DNA of 64,000 bases from the NCBI GenBank assembly GCA_003550325.1, contig QKWP01000856.1, positions 28,887 to 92,886 on the forward strand. The letters run 5' to 3'. Every line of letters begins with the position of its first letter. Positions within the stretch are counted from its first letter, which is position 1. The translations under genes were made by a program, and so were the position numbers. Source of the DNA: Gigaspora rosea (taxonomy: Eukaryota > Glomeromycota > Glomeromycetes > Diversisporales > Gigasporaceae). Below the pieces are notes generated by a model that saw only the letters and a program-made list of their open reading frames with translations, was not told where the DNA came from and searched no databases. Positions 19,840-32,560 of the stretch are shown here, in pieces.

Positions 19840-22000
19840 CGACACTTTTTTTGTAATGCAGAACGAAAAACCAACTTTGTGTTGCTTAATCTTAGATGTA
19901 AGCATATGAACATTATTCTATGATTTTACAGTAAATTAAATTAAAAAAAAGATGCGACTGACCAACTAAAGTTTTCTAATTTCATGTGATGCAAAACAGA
20001 AGATCAACTTTGCGGGCTTAATTTTAGAATAGTGATGTGCTATTTATATGATACTTGAAAAATTTTATCGTATAGTACGTACAGTACAGTACTTACAATA
20101 CTATAGTTCTTTTCCGGCATCTGATTGGCTGGCAAAAGTGATCAGCAGAAATTTTTAGCATACAGTACGTATAGTACTGTACGCGGCATATTTCTATCTT
20201 AGATGTGAGCATGATTACATTAATCTACAGTATATAAAAAGAAAAAAAAAATTCCTGACTAACTGAAGTTCTCAAATTAATTTACAGCAAATTAAAAAAA
20301 AAACTGACCAAAGCTGATTATTTATTATTTTAGCCAGCAGAATACCAGCCCCACGAAGTTTTTAGATTCTATATAAGAAAGTCAACTTTGCGTGGCCGCC
20401 AAATTATACATACAATCTCTTAAAATCAATTGCCAAAATGAACTCTATACTTACCGTGGCAATTTACATACAGTTTTAAATAGAATCATCATAGGATGGC
20501 CGAAATTTTCTCATAATTTGATTACGTTTTCAATATAGCTTCAACTCTGTCATCATTACAGTAAATTAAAAAAAAAAAATAAAAAAAAACAAAAAAAATT
20601 AAAAAAAAAAAAACCCAACCAAAGTTTTTAGATTCCATGTAATGCACTGATTGACCAGATTTCATGTAATGCAAACTGAAAAACTAACATTGCGTAGAGG
20701 TATGATTATTTAAGTAAATTTAAAAAAAAAAAAAAAAAAAACTGCCCAGCCGATTAAAGTTTTCAGATTCTATGCAATATAAAATAAAAGTTAAGTATGC
20801 GTGGCTTAATTATACATATATTTTTTTGAAACAATTGCCAAAGTGAACTCTATACTTTCCTTGACGATTTATACAGTTTTAAATAGAATCATTATAGGAT
20901 GATAGAAATATTCCCATAATTTGATCATGTTTGAATGCAGCTTTAATATTATTAAAACGTCAAATATGATGAATCATATGCAAAAAGAGGTAGCTATTAA
21001 TTTACAGTAAATTAAATAAGAAAAATCTGACCAACAGACCAAAATTTTCAGATTACATGTAATGCAAAATAAAAAATCAACCAAGCACTGCTTAATCTTA
21101 GATATGAGTTACAATAAATTTTTTAAAAAAAAACTGACCTACTGATTGAAGTTTTCAGATTCTATGTACTACAAAATGGAAATGAACTTTGTATAGTCAA
21201 ATTATACATACATTCTCTTGAAAACAATTGCCAAAGCGAGCTCTATACTTACCCTGTTGATTTATATACAGCTTTAAATAGGATCATCATAGGATGACCA
21301 AAAATTTTCCATAATTTGATCACATTTTGGATGCAGCTTTAATTCAGCCATTATTATTAACCTATCAAAAAAAGGTGGTTATTAATTTACAGTAAATTAA
21401 AAAAAAAAAAATAGAAAAAAACTGACTGCAGTTTTCAGATTCCATGTAAATAAAAACTGATCAACCAACAGATGTTTTCAGATTCCATTTAATGCAAACT
21501 GAAAAAAATAAAAAAACCTGACAGATACCGTGTAATGCAAAATGAAAAATCAACTTTGCTTAAAAAAACTAAAAATCTGACTGACCGACAGAAGTTTTCA
21601 GGTTCCATGTAATGCAAAACGGAAATTCAATATTGCATAGCCTAATCTTAAATGTGAGCATGATCATATTATTAACAGTAAATTAAAGAAGAAAAAAAAA
21701 CAAAGATCTCGACTGACCGAAGTTTTCAGATCTCATTAATGCAAATGAAAAATCAACTTCGTGTGGCCTAATATTAGATAGATATGAATATTATTCGACT
21801 GACTGACAGATTCCATGCAATGTAGAAACGAAAAATTAACTATGCGTGGCCTATATTCACTGAAAACAATTGCAAAAGTGATCTCCATACTTGCCCTAGT
21901 AATTTATAGTTTATTATAAATCACGATATAATAACAAATCGTCATATGATAACAAAATTATCCCACAATTTGATCACGTTTTTTGGATGCGGCCAATAAA
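19840..22000. repeat. Degenerate satellite array with higher-order units
   Basis: At least nine copies of a word like CAGATTCCATGTAATGCAAA, alternating with ACAGTAAATTAAAAAA and with a segment AATTGCCAAAG...ATAGGATCATCATAGGATG seen near 20425, 20830, 21215 and, more decayed, 21860 (spacing about 390-640 bp). Poly(A) tracts separate the units. No coding capacity. A hAT-type MITE is inserted at 20030-20196. Confidence 0.7.
20030..20196. mobile_element. Short hAT-type MITE in the satellite
   Basis: Starts TAGTGATGTGCTATTTATAT and ends in a decayed inverse (GCGGCATATTTCTA). Flanks TTTTAGAA and TCTTAGAT match at six of eight positions. The interior has ACAGTACGTACAGTAC-type palindromic words, the same as in the composite at 24693-28289. 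Confidence 0.6.
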
Positions 22001-22295
22001 AATAACCACAAATTAAATTAAAGAAAGTAGCTAAATTTAAATATGTGTCATTATTAACCCACACGTTTTCTGAAGTTGACCAATTAATAATAATATTTAG
22101 ATGTAAGCTTAGCCATCGTCATTCTTACCATAATGAATCATGTGAAAAAAGAAGTTTTCTCACACATTGACTAATCAAAATTTTTTAAACAGATGAATTT
22201 ATTTTAGGGGTATAGATTACATTGGAATGACATAACTGCACATGTCATGAGATATCCAATCAAATTATGAATAAAAGACCGTTTCTAATAATAAA

Positions 22296-22910
22296 TTAAT
22301 AAATTAATAAAATAACCGTTATAGAAACTACGTCTATCTTGCATAAAATAATATGAACAATCAATGACATTATTACCAGTAACCAAATAAAATTGAATGC
22401 AAATTCTGAAATATAGAAAATGTTGTAATAATTACTAAATTATCATATTCCGAAGGTTTCCCACGCTCAGATCACATTTTGTAAATACGGCCAATCAAAA
22501 ACGTTAAAGCGCATGATCTCAAAATTTAATAAATTAATTAATAATATAACCGTTATAGAAACTACGCCTACCTTGCATAAAATATTATGAATAATCAATG
22601 ACGTTATTACCAGTAATCAAATAAAATTGAATGCAAATTCTGAAATAATAGAAAATGTTGTAATAATTACCGAATTATCATATTTCGAAGGTTTCCCATG
22701 CTCAGATCACATTTTGTGAATACGGCCAATTAAAAACGTTAAAGCACACGATCTCAAAATTAAATAATAAATAGAATAGATAGAAGATAAATAGATAGAA
22801 AAGATTATATAATTATAAAAAATGATATAAAAATTACTCAAAAGCTATAATAAGTACTCGCTGTGATAATCATTATAATCATCTTACGTATTTATGTTAG
22901 TTTCCCACGT
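22296..22910. repeat. 234-bp tandem repeat, two clear copies and a broken third
   Basis: AACCGTTATAGAAACTACG recurs at 22314 and 22548, and GGTTTCCCA...CAGATCACATTTTG plus GGCCAAT.AAAAACGTTAAAGC recur likewise. A third, diverged partner of the last part spans the MITE: TTTCCCACG (22901-22909) then, after the insertion, TCACATTTTTTCAGGTACG with CCAATCAAAAAACGTTAAAG (23271-23307). Confidence 0.75.
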
Positions 22911-23257
22911 AGAGGTTGTACCCAAAATAAATTTCAAATTCCAGATAACCCGCCCGTTTACCAGATTATTACCGGGTCACAAACCAGATTGTTTTAAAAA
23001 ATCTGGGTTACCCAGGTGACCCAGTTGACCCAGTTTGTTTGATTGGCTAATGCTAAATTGAGGTAGTCTTAATGGTATGTAATTTTTTTAGAGGTTGTAC
23101 TCGTTAAAAAATTTAAGCTCTGGGTTACTTACCCGTTTACAACATTATAAGCGCTTATGGATAATTAATCCGGGTTACCCGGTTAACGATAGCTATGACC
23201 CGGTTGACAGGTGTTAACTGGATTACCCAGGTAACACTTATATGGGTACAAGCTCTA
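22910..23257. mobile_element. hAT-type MITE, 348 bp, perfect 8-bp target duplication
   Basis: Ends TAGAGGTTGTACCCA and TGGGTACAAGCTCTA are inverted; TTCCCACG at 22902-22909 and 23258-23265 is duplicated exactly. Subterminal parts carry repeated ACCCGGTTAACC/GGGTTACC-like words. No coding capacity. It splits the third copy of the 234-bp repeat, so it is younger than that array. Confidence 0.88.
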
Positions 23258-23465
23258 TTCCCACGTTAGGTCACATTTTTTCAGGTACGACCAATCAAAA
23301 AACGTTAAAGCGCACAGACCCGATTAGAAGTTTTCAAAATTAATCCAAAATTTCTGTTAGAAGTTTCCAAAATCGGTTGCAGTATTAAGGTAAAAAAAAA
23401 AAAAAAAAATCAGTTGCAGCCAATCAAAAACGTTTAAATGGACAAACTCAGAATTAGGTAGTATA

Positions 23466-23532
23466 GATATTATATATGATATTATATTATATTATATTAT
23501 ATTATATTATATTATATTATATTATATTATGT
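23466..23532. repeat. ATTAT microsatellite
   Basis: A pentanucleotide run of about ten ATTAT units with slight variation at both ends. Confidence 0.9.
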
Positions 23533-24180
23533 TAGATGCAGGGAAAAAAAAAAATGAATCGGCTAAAAACAACTTAATTCCATTAAAAAATCATCCTTTT
23601 CATACATGTATGTCTATTTTACTTTATGTTTTATGCTTATACTTTCTGAGGTTTTTTAGAATTTTGGTTTTTTTTTCTTCTGATTTTTTGCCGGTATGAT
23701 GAATTGATAATCAGTGATCGTCAAAGACCGTAACGAAAAATCATAATGAAAGAATTTGATTTTTTTTTTGCATCAACAATTATGTAATGTAACAATAACG
23801 TGTGAATTTTTTTTTTGTGTATAAATAAAATAAAAAAAGTATATGTTGTTTCGTAAATTCTATTCTTGCATAATGTGTATTATCACATGATATTATTTTG
23901 TTATGTAAATAAAAATAAAAAAAGCAAATGTTGTATCGTAGGTTCTATTCTTGCATAACGTATATTAAATATTATGTTGATGATGGTTATGAATACATAT
24001 TTTAATATTAAAACACAAATGTCGCTCTGTTCCACTGGCCAATCAAGTGTTCATAACGTGGTCACGCCAAAATAAGGTTTAGATCAACGTCTTTTTAATG
24101 CTTTATTCCACTGGCCAATCAAGTATACTAACATGGTCACACCTGAATAAGGCCTATATCGATGTTTTTTAAAGTCTTAA
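23533..24180. repeat. Short tandem duplications between satellite blocks
   Basis: Two pairs: a unit with CTATTCTTGCATAA at about 23858 and 23953, and a unit with TTCCACTGGCCAATCAAGT at about 24029 and 24105 (period about 77). Otherwise T-rich DNA with no gene. Confidence 0.5.
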
Positions 24181-24590
24181 ACAACTCTCTTAGAATCGTA
24201 AAAAACGTGAAATTTCCAAATTCGCTTCTGTTATTTGATTATAATAAATACAAATATTTTAGCAAAAAATAGCTAAAAAAAAGTCAATCAAATGTTTCAC
24301 TAATTGGAAAGCATTTTTATATAATGATCTCAAGTTTAAGAACAAGTGCAAGTGCAAAAACAAATGCAAACGCAAGTGCAAGAACAAGAACAATTGCTCC
24401 GCAATAGATAAAAAAATTCATGATATTAATAAAAAATAATGAATTTATTAGCAGATACTAGAAAAGAAATTACATTCTGCTAAAATTTAATATTAATTTC
24501 TAGATTTTGCATTTTTGGTAAATTTTTTGTCAGAATTTTTGCGTCCAGAATATAATGATTACTAATTTTCTCTGCGATTTATGTAGTTGT
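24165..24590. repeat. Dispersed repeat, copy 2
   Basis: Resembles 10136-11310 and 25440-25740: TTAAACAACTCT start, AGCAAAAAATAGCTAAAAA, GTTTCACTAATT, a CAAGTGCAAGAAC short-period tract (24341-24400), then TCAGAATTTTTGC. Confidence 0.5.
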
Positions 24591-24692
24591 AGTTTTATAA
24601 AATCACGGCTATATCCAAAATGTGATATGATCGAGTAATTATGGTTTAACGCTTTTGATTGGTTATACAACCCGTGATCAAAGTGTTAAGAC

Positions 24693-27600
24693 TAGTGATG
24701 TGCTATTTATATGATGTCCAAATTTTTTTAGCGTACAGTACGTACAGTACGTATAGTACTTATATAGTAAAATTGCTCTAGTGGTTATATTTTAAAATTT
24801 TTTTAATATTAGTCTATATTACAATTAATATAATATTTAATTCTATTTTAATAGATAAATATTTAGGTCGTTCGAAGTTAATTATCTGGTTAACATCACT
24901 TTTCAGGACTTCCAGAAGAGAGGCAAATGAAACGAACATATGAACAAACTGTAGTAAATCTATTATAAACGAATTGATTTCAAGTTAAATTTAGTTCAGA
25001 GATTTTAGTCGAGTTGCTAATTAGGTCAGATAAATTTGATTCAATAGCAAAAAAAAAAAAAATTAATAAATAAAAAATTATATAATGCATTTATCCAAGA
25101 AAAAGACTTTGTACGTATAGGCAAAATTCTGGTAATCTAGTGATCGAATCTGTATCATTTTAAAGTATGTAGCTAGTGATGTGTAATTATTAAAATAATA
25201 CCCAAATTTTTTTAGCGTACAGTACGTATAGTGCTTATATAAAAAATTAAGATCATATAATAAAATTAAATTAGGCGATACAAAGAAAATAAACTGGTTT
25301 ACATAACATTCAAAAAATTTTTGGACCCGGCTGCCCGGAGGTTTTTTTTATACATGTAAAATTTTTTTATAAGTAATAGTCAAATTAGTCAGGACAACTA
25401 TATCGTAAGAAAACAATATAATGATTGCCAGCTAACTACTTTATTTTAACACCCTTAAACAACTCTTTTAAAATCGTGATATGTGAATTTGCCAAATTTC
25501 TTCTGTTGTTTGATTATCAACTATTTTGTGCTAATAAGTTTCTCGAATTTAAACGTTTTGTATAATGGTACGGTGTCAAGAACAAGTACAAATCATTAAC
25601 ATGAACAAAATAAAAATAAAATCATTAGATTAATAATAAAAAATAGCAAGTATATTAAAATTCATTCTATTTTTCGTAAAATTTTGGTCAAATTTTTCCA
25701 TCAAGATTATCTGATAATCACTAATTTTCTTATAGTTATCCTGAAATGTGATCAGTGTGCTAAAACTAATATAGCAATATGATCAAGTTATTATACATTA
25801 ATGCTTTTGATTAGTTATACAAACCGGCTTAGTAAATGAAAACATAAACGAACAAACGAACAAATGGAACAAAAGATCAATGAGCAAGTTATGATCAAAA
25901 AATGTCATCACCAAATTTATTAACAATTGTTTAATTACAATTGTTGTGCATTCAATTATCTTATGTTTTATTTTTTTTTTTGTAGTTAAGTTGTTGCGAA
26001 CGAATTTGTGCCTGTCTTCTCAAGTTTTACGATGTGTTTTGCTATGATTTAAGTAATAGTTTGCTAAAGAATGTTGTGAATGCTCTAGTCTGAATAACAT
26101 GTTGTTGGGATTGTTTATGCTTAGGTTCGTTTCAACTACCGGGTTGGTTTTACATGATGTGTTTTGTTTTTGTTTTTTTTTTTTGAATTAGTATAAATGT
26201 TTGATTGCTGTCTATAATTCTCAGATATTGCCTGATTAGTAGATCATAGCATGTTTGATTCTATCCTGCGTGGCTCATCATTTGGTGATCTAAGGCAATT
26301 AAGATAGATAGATATGGCGTAAAAATGGGGTGCGACTTTGGTTATAGGTATGTTGTGAATTGGCAAATTAGCATATAGAATTCATTTAACTCTGCAATGA
26401 TTATTCGTACATATTTATCAAGTGATAAGTTACTCCATGACTATTTAATGCAAACATATTATTTGATTTAATTCTAATGATTTATTTAAATTTGCAAGAG
26501 ATTAGATTCTATACCGTGTTGACTTAATGCACCTGTCTTAACACTGCTTTAACTGACTTGATTATATTTATTCATCATACGATAAGTTGCTACACAAGTT
26601 CTCATTGCTATACATTATTGGGATCGATTTCCAGTGATTCTTCATTTACTCCTCATGCGATAAGTTTTACGGCTTACTCCAGATGTAACATGAGGTTCAA
26701 TTTTAATGATTTATTAATTACCGTATGTAATTGATTTCTCATATTTATTCAATGTAAAGATAAATATATATTTTTCCATGATACCCAATACAATGCATCG
26801 CTAGGTGTGATTTCTATTGATTTAAATTGCTAGTGATTTGTTATATGTGGTGAGTTTCACCACAATAACTTAATAGTAGTGCATTTTTTGATTCAATTTC
26901 TAATAATATATTTAATCTGTCATTTTGTGTCAAATTTTACCACATTGGTTTAAACATACCAATGTCTTTCTTGGTTCAGCTTCTAGCAATTATCTAATCT
27001 ACAAGATTCATCACATTCATACATCATGTGATAAGTTCCAATACATTAACTTAGTGCGAAAGCATAACTTGATTTGATTTCTAGATCATTTAGATCTGCG
27101 GGTGATTCTTTATTTATTCATCATGTGATATGTTATACTGCTTCAACTTAGGTTATTTTCAAGCAGTCCTCTCAGTGTAACTTGCTAATAGTTAAGATAC
27201 CACTTAATCATCTCAATTATTCAGAATTAATTGATGTGATTCTTATTAATTTGCCGAAAAATTTGTTGTGCAAAATATGGATTTTAAAATTTCAGCCAAT
27301 TATAATAATTTATAGAGAAAGTGCTTGAGAACTTCCTTTAATGCCCATGGATCATTTAACTTGATTTTTAATAATTCATTTAAATTTGCAGGTGCAGGTG
27401 ATCCTTCATTGTGCACGAATTTATATCCTACTGGCTTAAATGCCCAAATATCATATAACACAATTTTTTAATTATTTATTTAAAAACTGCTATGATACTC
27501 AAATTTATTCGTTATGCATTGTCCATGTATTCATAGATCTGATCTGATTTCTATAATTGATTTAAACTTCCGGATAGTTCAAGTACAATTGAATTGGTCT

Positions 27601-28289
27601 TTCGAACTATGCTGCGAAATTGATTTGCCTCTTTAAGGGCTGCTTTCATGCTGCTGCTCTTCCGTTTAATATCTGTATGTTATTGTCATACGTTTCCTGC
27701 TGTGCTATAAACTCCCAATTTACTTATATTGCATATTCTGGGGATTTTCTTGTTAAGAACTGGGATAATCCTTGTGATCATCACTTCTAATATTACATGA
27801 CAAACATGCATTTTGATTGGTTACTTAACTACTGCGGCATAAAAAAAATTTGTACTCAGCAAATTTTTGGACCCGGCCGGACATGAAAACCAGTTAATTT
27901 TATTTGTATCGCCTTAGTATCTATATTTTAATTTTATTCTATATTATAATTAAGGTAATGTTTAAACCTATTTTAATAAGCAAATATTTAATATAGCAAA
28001 TTAGTAATATACTATGTACATATCTGCTTAATTTTATTAAGGCGCTACTTTATATATCTAAAGTAGCTACTTTAGATAGATCGCTACTTTAGATGCAATA
28101 TGTACAAATTTAATTTATCTAACAAGAAAGCTTCATTGGGTGTTGATCAATTAACGAATTTGATTAGTCAATTGGTACATAAATATTTCTATCAACCCCT
28201 CTTAATAAATGATCAGCAAAAATTTTAGCGTACAGTACGTACAGTACGTACAGTACTGTACGTATAGTACTGTACGTGGCACATCACTA
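24693..28289. mobile_element. Composite hAT-type element, 3.6 kb, 8-bp target duplication
   Basis: Left TAGTGATGTGC, right GCACATCACTA; flanks GTTAAGAC (24685-24692) and ATTAAGAC (28290-28297) match at seven of eight. Subterminal ACAGTACGTACAGTACG runs occur at both ends. A second left-type end (TAGTGATGTG) lies at about 25173, an inverted pair with GGCGATACAAA lies at about 25265 and 27911, and inside is another copy of the flanking repeat (25440-25740). No transposase seen. It is therefore a MITE enlarged by later insertions or duplication, not a simple autonomous element. Confidence 0.6.
26380..27560. repeat. Very degenerate tandem repeat inside the composite
   Basis: Words like TGATTTCTAATGATTTATTT, ATTCATCATGTGATAAGTT and ACTTAATGC recur roughly every 110-150 bp, with heavy divergence. 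No coding capacity. Confidence 0.45.
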
Positions 28290-28779
28290 ATTAAGACTAA
28301 AACAAATATCGATGAGCAAATTATGATCAAGAATATCAGAATATCATCACCATTCATAATCTTAACCTATCAATCTTGCCAAATCAAACACGATTAAAGC
28401 TTCTAAATATTCGTCAAAACATTTCTAAGAAACATCTAAAATTAAGACTCAAGAAACAATAATTTTGGATGATTATAATAATACTCATTCAAACAAACGT
28501 GCAAAAAATGAAATTATAGACTGTTATTATCACTAAATGAAAAAAATCTGGTTTACAAATTGTAGCTTATGGCTTAGATATGATGTGGATACTATGCCTA
28601 ATGTGTGCCTGTTTAAAATAAATAATAAATAAGTAAATAAATAAATAAAAAAAAAGAAAGAAAAAATCAGAAAAAAATCAACATCGTTAGAATTTTTTTT
28701 CCTCTTTTTTTTTTGAATGTTTGAAAAAAAAAATGCCAGGTACCATTACTGTACTTTGCTATGTAACTGACCACCGATT

Positions 28780-29530
28780 ACATTCTACCAAAAATATGTA
28801 TGTTGTTGATGCTTTATATACACATTTTATCGTTAATAGAATTCTCTATTAAATATTAATCCTTTGTGCTTTCACTTCTGTGTTAAATTACCAGGGCGTA
28901 AGTATATAGTTTATTCATAAAATAATGTATACATTTCATTGTCAACGGAATTCTCTATTAAATATTACTTCTCTATTCTTATGTATTAAATTACCAGTGT
29001 GTAAGTATACAGTTTATTTATGAAATAATGTACACATTTTATCGTCAATACAATTCTCTATTAAATATTACTTCTCTGTTATTTCACTTACGTGTTAAAT
29101 TACCAGTTTGTAAGTTTATAGTTTATTCATAAAATAGTGTACACACATTTTATCGTCAATAGAATTCTCTTAAATTTTACTTCTCTGTTTTTTCACTTGA
29201 GTGTGAAATCACCAGTTCATAAGTATATAGTTTATTCATTAAATAATGTACACATTTTATCATCAATAGAATTCTAATTAAATATTACTTCTCTCTTCTT
29301 TCACTTACGTGATTATTTACCAGGTGTAAGTATATAGTTTATTCATAAAACAATGTGCACACTTTTATTGTTAATAGAATTCTCCATTAAATATTACTTC
29401 TTTGTTCTTTCACTTACGTGTTAAATTACCAGTTTGTAAGTATATAATTTATTCATAAAATAATGTACACATTTTTGCTCACTAAAAATCTCTAATAAAT
29501 ATTACTTCTCTATTTTCTATTAAATATTAC
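28780..29530 (+). repeat. 109-bp tandem array, six to seven units
   Basis: The CCAG of TTAAATTACCAG occurs at 28891, 28994, 29103, 29212, 29320 and 29429, spacing 103-109 bp. Each unit also has TAGTTTATTCATAAAATAAT and TTCTCTATTAAATATTACTT. Identity between units is about 80-90 % by eye. Confidence 0.85.
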
Positions 29531-29559
29531 TTCCCTGTTCTTTTACCTACTTATTCAAA

Positions 29560-30485
29560 TATAAGCTAATTAACCTTAACAACATAGAAAACACAATGAA
29601 TCTATTACAAACCGATTCAACCTTAATCTTATACTGTGTCAGTAGAATAGCAAGTTTTATATCAATTTTTTACAATAATTCACAACAGAATTATGATAAT
29701 TCTAATGCAAAGAACAATTTTTTTTTTTATAATAACTCATAATCTAAATTAAGATAATTCTAATATGAGCTAACTTAACTACATCGAAACGATAATTTTA
29801 AACTAGCTCAACCTTAACCATATTCTGAAAATTTAAGTTCTGTACTAAATATTTATATCAACTCACAATAGCAATTACGAAAATTCAAATAATAACTCAC
29901 CAATAACTAACAGAAATTACAATAATTTCAAGAAACCTAACTTAGTCTAAATAAACATACTGTGGTTACTAAATTGTAAGTATATAACAAAATTTTTTAC
30001 AGTAACTTATCACAAAATCACAATAAATCCCAATTCAACTTTGACAGCATATTGCATATTATTAGAGTGATAATAATCTGTAAAAAGTTTTTATTTACAA
30101 TAATTTTGTGAGTAAGATTTAACAAAAATTTATATAATAACTCACAAAAAGAATCACAAATAATTCCAATATATACTAACTCAACTTTTTTACAGTTCCA
30201 TCATAGAAATTATGAAATTTTCAATACAAACTAACTCAACAACATATTGTTGTTATTGAAATGACAAGTATTGTAACAGAATTTTTTACATGAACTGTAA
30301 AAATCATGATAATATTAAATTTTAACTATATACTACAGTTACTAGAATAATAGTTTAACAACAAAATTTTATAGTAAAAATTGATAATTTAATGCAAACC
30401 AATTCAATTTTAACCATGTATATTGTATAAGCAAGTTCCGTAACAAAATTTCCAAATATATTAAAATAATTTGGTTATTTCTGTA
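29560..30485 (+). repeat. Degenerate tandem repeat next to the Helitron-like end
   Basis: About eight decayed units of about 110-120 bp with TAACTCACAATAGAAATTA, AACTAACTCAACCTTAAC and ATATTGTGTTATTAGAAT words. Related units appear at 32930-33250. Confidence 0.5.
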
Positions 30486-30489
30486 TAAG

Positions 30490-30511
30490 ATGGGTGGTGC
30501 TTCGCACTAGT
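30490..30511 (+). mobile_element. Helitron-like 3' terminus (plus strand)
   Basis: ATGGGTGGTGCTTCGCACTAGT ends here in CTAGT; it is the inverted counterpart, with most of one hairpin arm lost, of the end at 19653. The sequence internal to it is a tandem array, as at the other end. The next base outward is A. Confidence 0.38.
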
Positions 30512-31320
30512 ACCTTCTAAATCAGGAAAAAATATGGCACTCCAAAAAGTTGAACCATCCACATTTTAGCATTCATGTGATCATACTGGTAAAGACATAT
30601 GAAGATCATCATAAAGTTCTAAATCAAATAACCAGATTTGGGTAAAATAACAGGATCGATACAAGAAAAATCGCACTCCAACAATTACACAATTCCATTT
30701 CAATAAATAGAACCCGCCCAACACTTTTATCATAATTAACAACTTCTTCTAGTTACGTTCGTAAACGCTTATTTAAATTACTAGCTTGTGTAACTTATTT
30801 ATAACTTACAATTTTTAAATTGCATTTACTACCAAAAATCACTATAGAAACCATACAACATTCTTTATAAACACAGTGCAAGAATAATAAAAAATAATCG
30901 TTAATCCCAAAACTTCATTTAAAAGAGATTACTTTTACTATTCTCATAGTCCTAGTCACATATTAACTATATACAAACTCTACTTGCTGAAATAATCGAC
31001 CAGAAAATTGAGACATTACATGTAAGATCTAAATCTAGATAACTTTTACATACCGCTAAACATCCTAATAATGCAAAACTTAAGCTAATACTTTTATCTA
31101 CATAATCTGGGTATTTTATTTAAAATATTAATAACAAATTTATTTCCACGAGCTAAAGATCGAATCATTATAAAGGTCGAGATAGAGATAGAATTCAATT
31201 TAAATTTTTTTTTAAAAGCTTAAAAAGATAGTGAATAGTTCACTTAATTTTATTTTCCTATTAAGCCATTGATGAATTTGAATTTATTAATAATAAACAT
31301 TACATTTATCCCACATTACA
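30512..31320. other. Intergenic with an inverted TACCAGTACGATCAC copy
   Basis: At 30545-30600 lies the reverse complement of the repeat unit present at 32095 (GATCATACTGGTA). The rest is AT-rich with no gene recognised. Confidence 0.5.
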
Positions 31321-31321
31321 T

Positions 31322-31435
31322 ATTTAAGTTAACGATACATGTCCACTAATTGAAAGTTGTAGAGCTTGTTGAGACATATCTAACGGTGGTTAGGTCATCT
31401 AAATCAGCCCAGTGGGTGACGAGTTATCATCGAAA
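31322..31435 (+). repeat. Dispersed single copy of the 210-bp palindromic-array unit
   Basis: GATACATGTCCACTAATTGA, GTTGTAGAGCT and AACGGTGGTTAG are as in the units at 42152-43400. Confidence 0.7.
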
Positions 31436-31894
31436 ATGATATTCTCTAATTTTATGTAATAAATTCTTTTGTATATATTAGTTAACACGTAATCTTCTTT
31501 AACAAAATTTTTTCATTTTCTAATATTATTAAAATGATAATACTTTAAGCCTATATAGTTTGATAAATTCGTTATCAAAAATAATCACAAATTGACCGAT
31601 AATAGTTAACCAATCAGGCAAATCCTATTTATGATAGTCACTTACACATTAACGCCCATTTACATTATGAAAATCGGGAAACCATCAGCCAATGCCTCAG
31701 ATTAAATACACAACGTCTTACGTTGATACCCAGCATAACACTTGTCTATTTCTGAGACTATATCCTTTCACTTCTATTATACATAAATCATATCTATAAT
31801 CGCAAATCAATAAAGACTTATCCTGGTATATAAGACTAAATCATTCAAATTTAAAAAAACTTGAACTTATTAGTAATATTTAACATGCCCGATA

Positions 31895-31940
31895 TTAAAT
31901 CATATCTGGTAGCGAAGCCGGCACATGATTATGTGCTAGT
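31895..31940 (+). mobile_element. Second Helitron-like end candidate
   Basis: A hairpin GCACAT-GATT-ATGTGC (31921-31936) runs straight into CTAGT (31936-31940), followed by T, as expected for insertion at AT. It has no visible coding partner. The hairpin touches CTAGT, closer than usual, so this may be chance. Confidence 0.3.
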
Positions 31941-31949
31941 TTTAATTTC

Positions 31950-32560
31950 AATACCAGTATGATCACGTTTCTTGTGTAACATAAAAGAGTTTCCGATCAA
32001 CTTTTTTGATGTTTGCTATGCTGATTTTTGAGGGTTATAGTGATTCTGACGACAAGGATGACAACACGTGCATGTTAATATATATTGAACGATGGTGTAT
32101 GAAATATATACCAGTACGATCACATGAAATGTGGAGGGATGGTTCCATTCAACTTTTTGGTGCGCTATATTTTTTCCTATTTTTGAAGTTACTATATTCA
32201 TCATATTTTTTCCTATTTTAGTAGATATTGGAAATATCATATGTTACGTGTAATTGCTTCATGATGCATATGTGTGAAGAAATTGTCATCATGGAAAAAT
32301 TATATACATCCTATATGTGTGTGTACACATGATATATACCAGTATGGTTACGGTTCTTCTGTAACATGAAATACGAAAAGATGGTTTCTGTTTAACTTTT
32401 TTGATGTTCGCTATGCTGATTTTTTCAAGAATCCTTTTTATTTAAAGTGGGCAATGATTTCATTTTTCCAATTCATAGAAGGGTCATGGTGGTTCTGATG
32501 GCACAGGATGACAACACGTGCATGTGTAAATGATGGCGTGGGAAGTATATTCGTAATTGT
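31950..32560 (+). repeat. TACCAGTACGATCAC tandem group, three units
   Basis: Units begin at about 31951, 32108 and 32338, each with TACCAGTA(C/T)G.TCAC, a AACTTTTTTGATG-like word and in two of them GGATGACAACACGTGCATG. Flanking the satellite block on the right as the copy at 19128 does on the left. Confidence 0.65.

Noticed and set aside
28209-28397. 62-codon open frame at the right end of the composite hAT element
   Set aside because: It is built from the ACAGTACGTACAGTACG subterminal repeats and their flank; no codon structure or homology.
28780-29530. CRISPR-like array
   Set aside because: Units are contiguous 109-bp repeats with no spacers, and the genome is eukaryotic.
31936-31941. Firm Helitron call at the CTAGT at 31940
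   Set aside because: Kept only as a weak candidate: the hairpin touches CTAGT and no partner end or coding sequence was found.
32006-32240. Overlapping open frames of 71 and 74 codons on opposite strands
   Set aside because: They lie in the TACCAGTACGATCAC tandem group and are by-products of the repeat.
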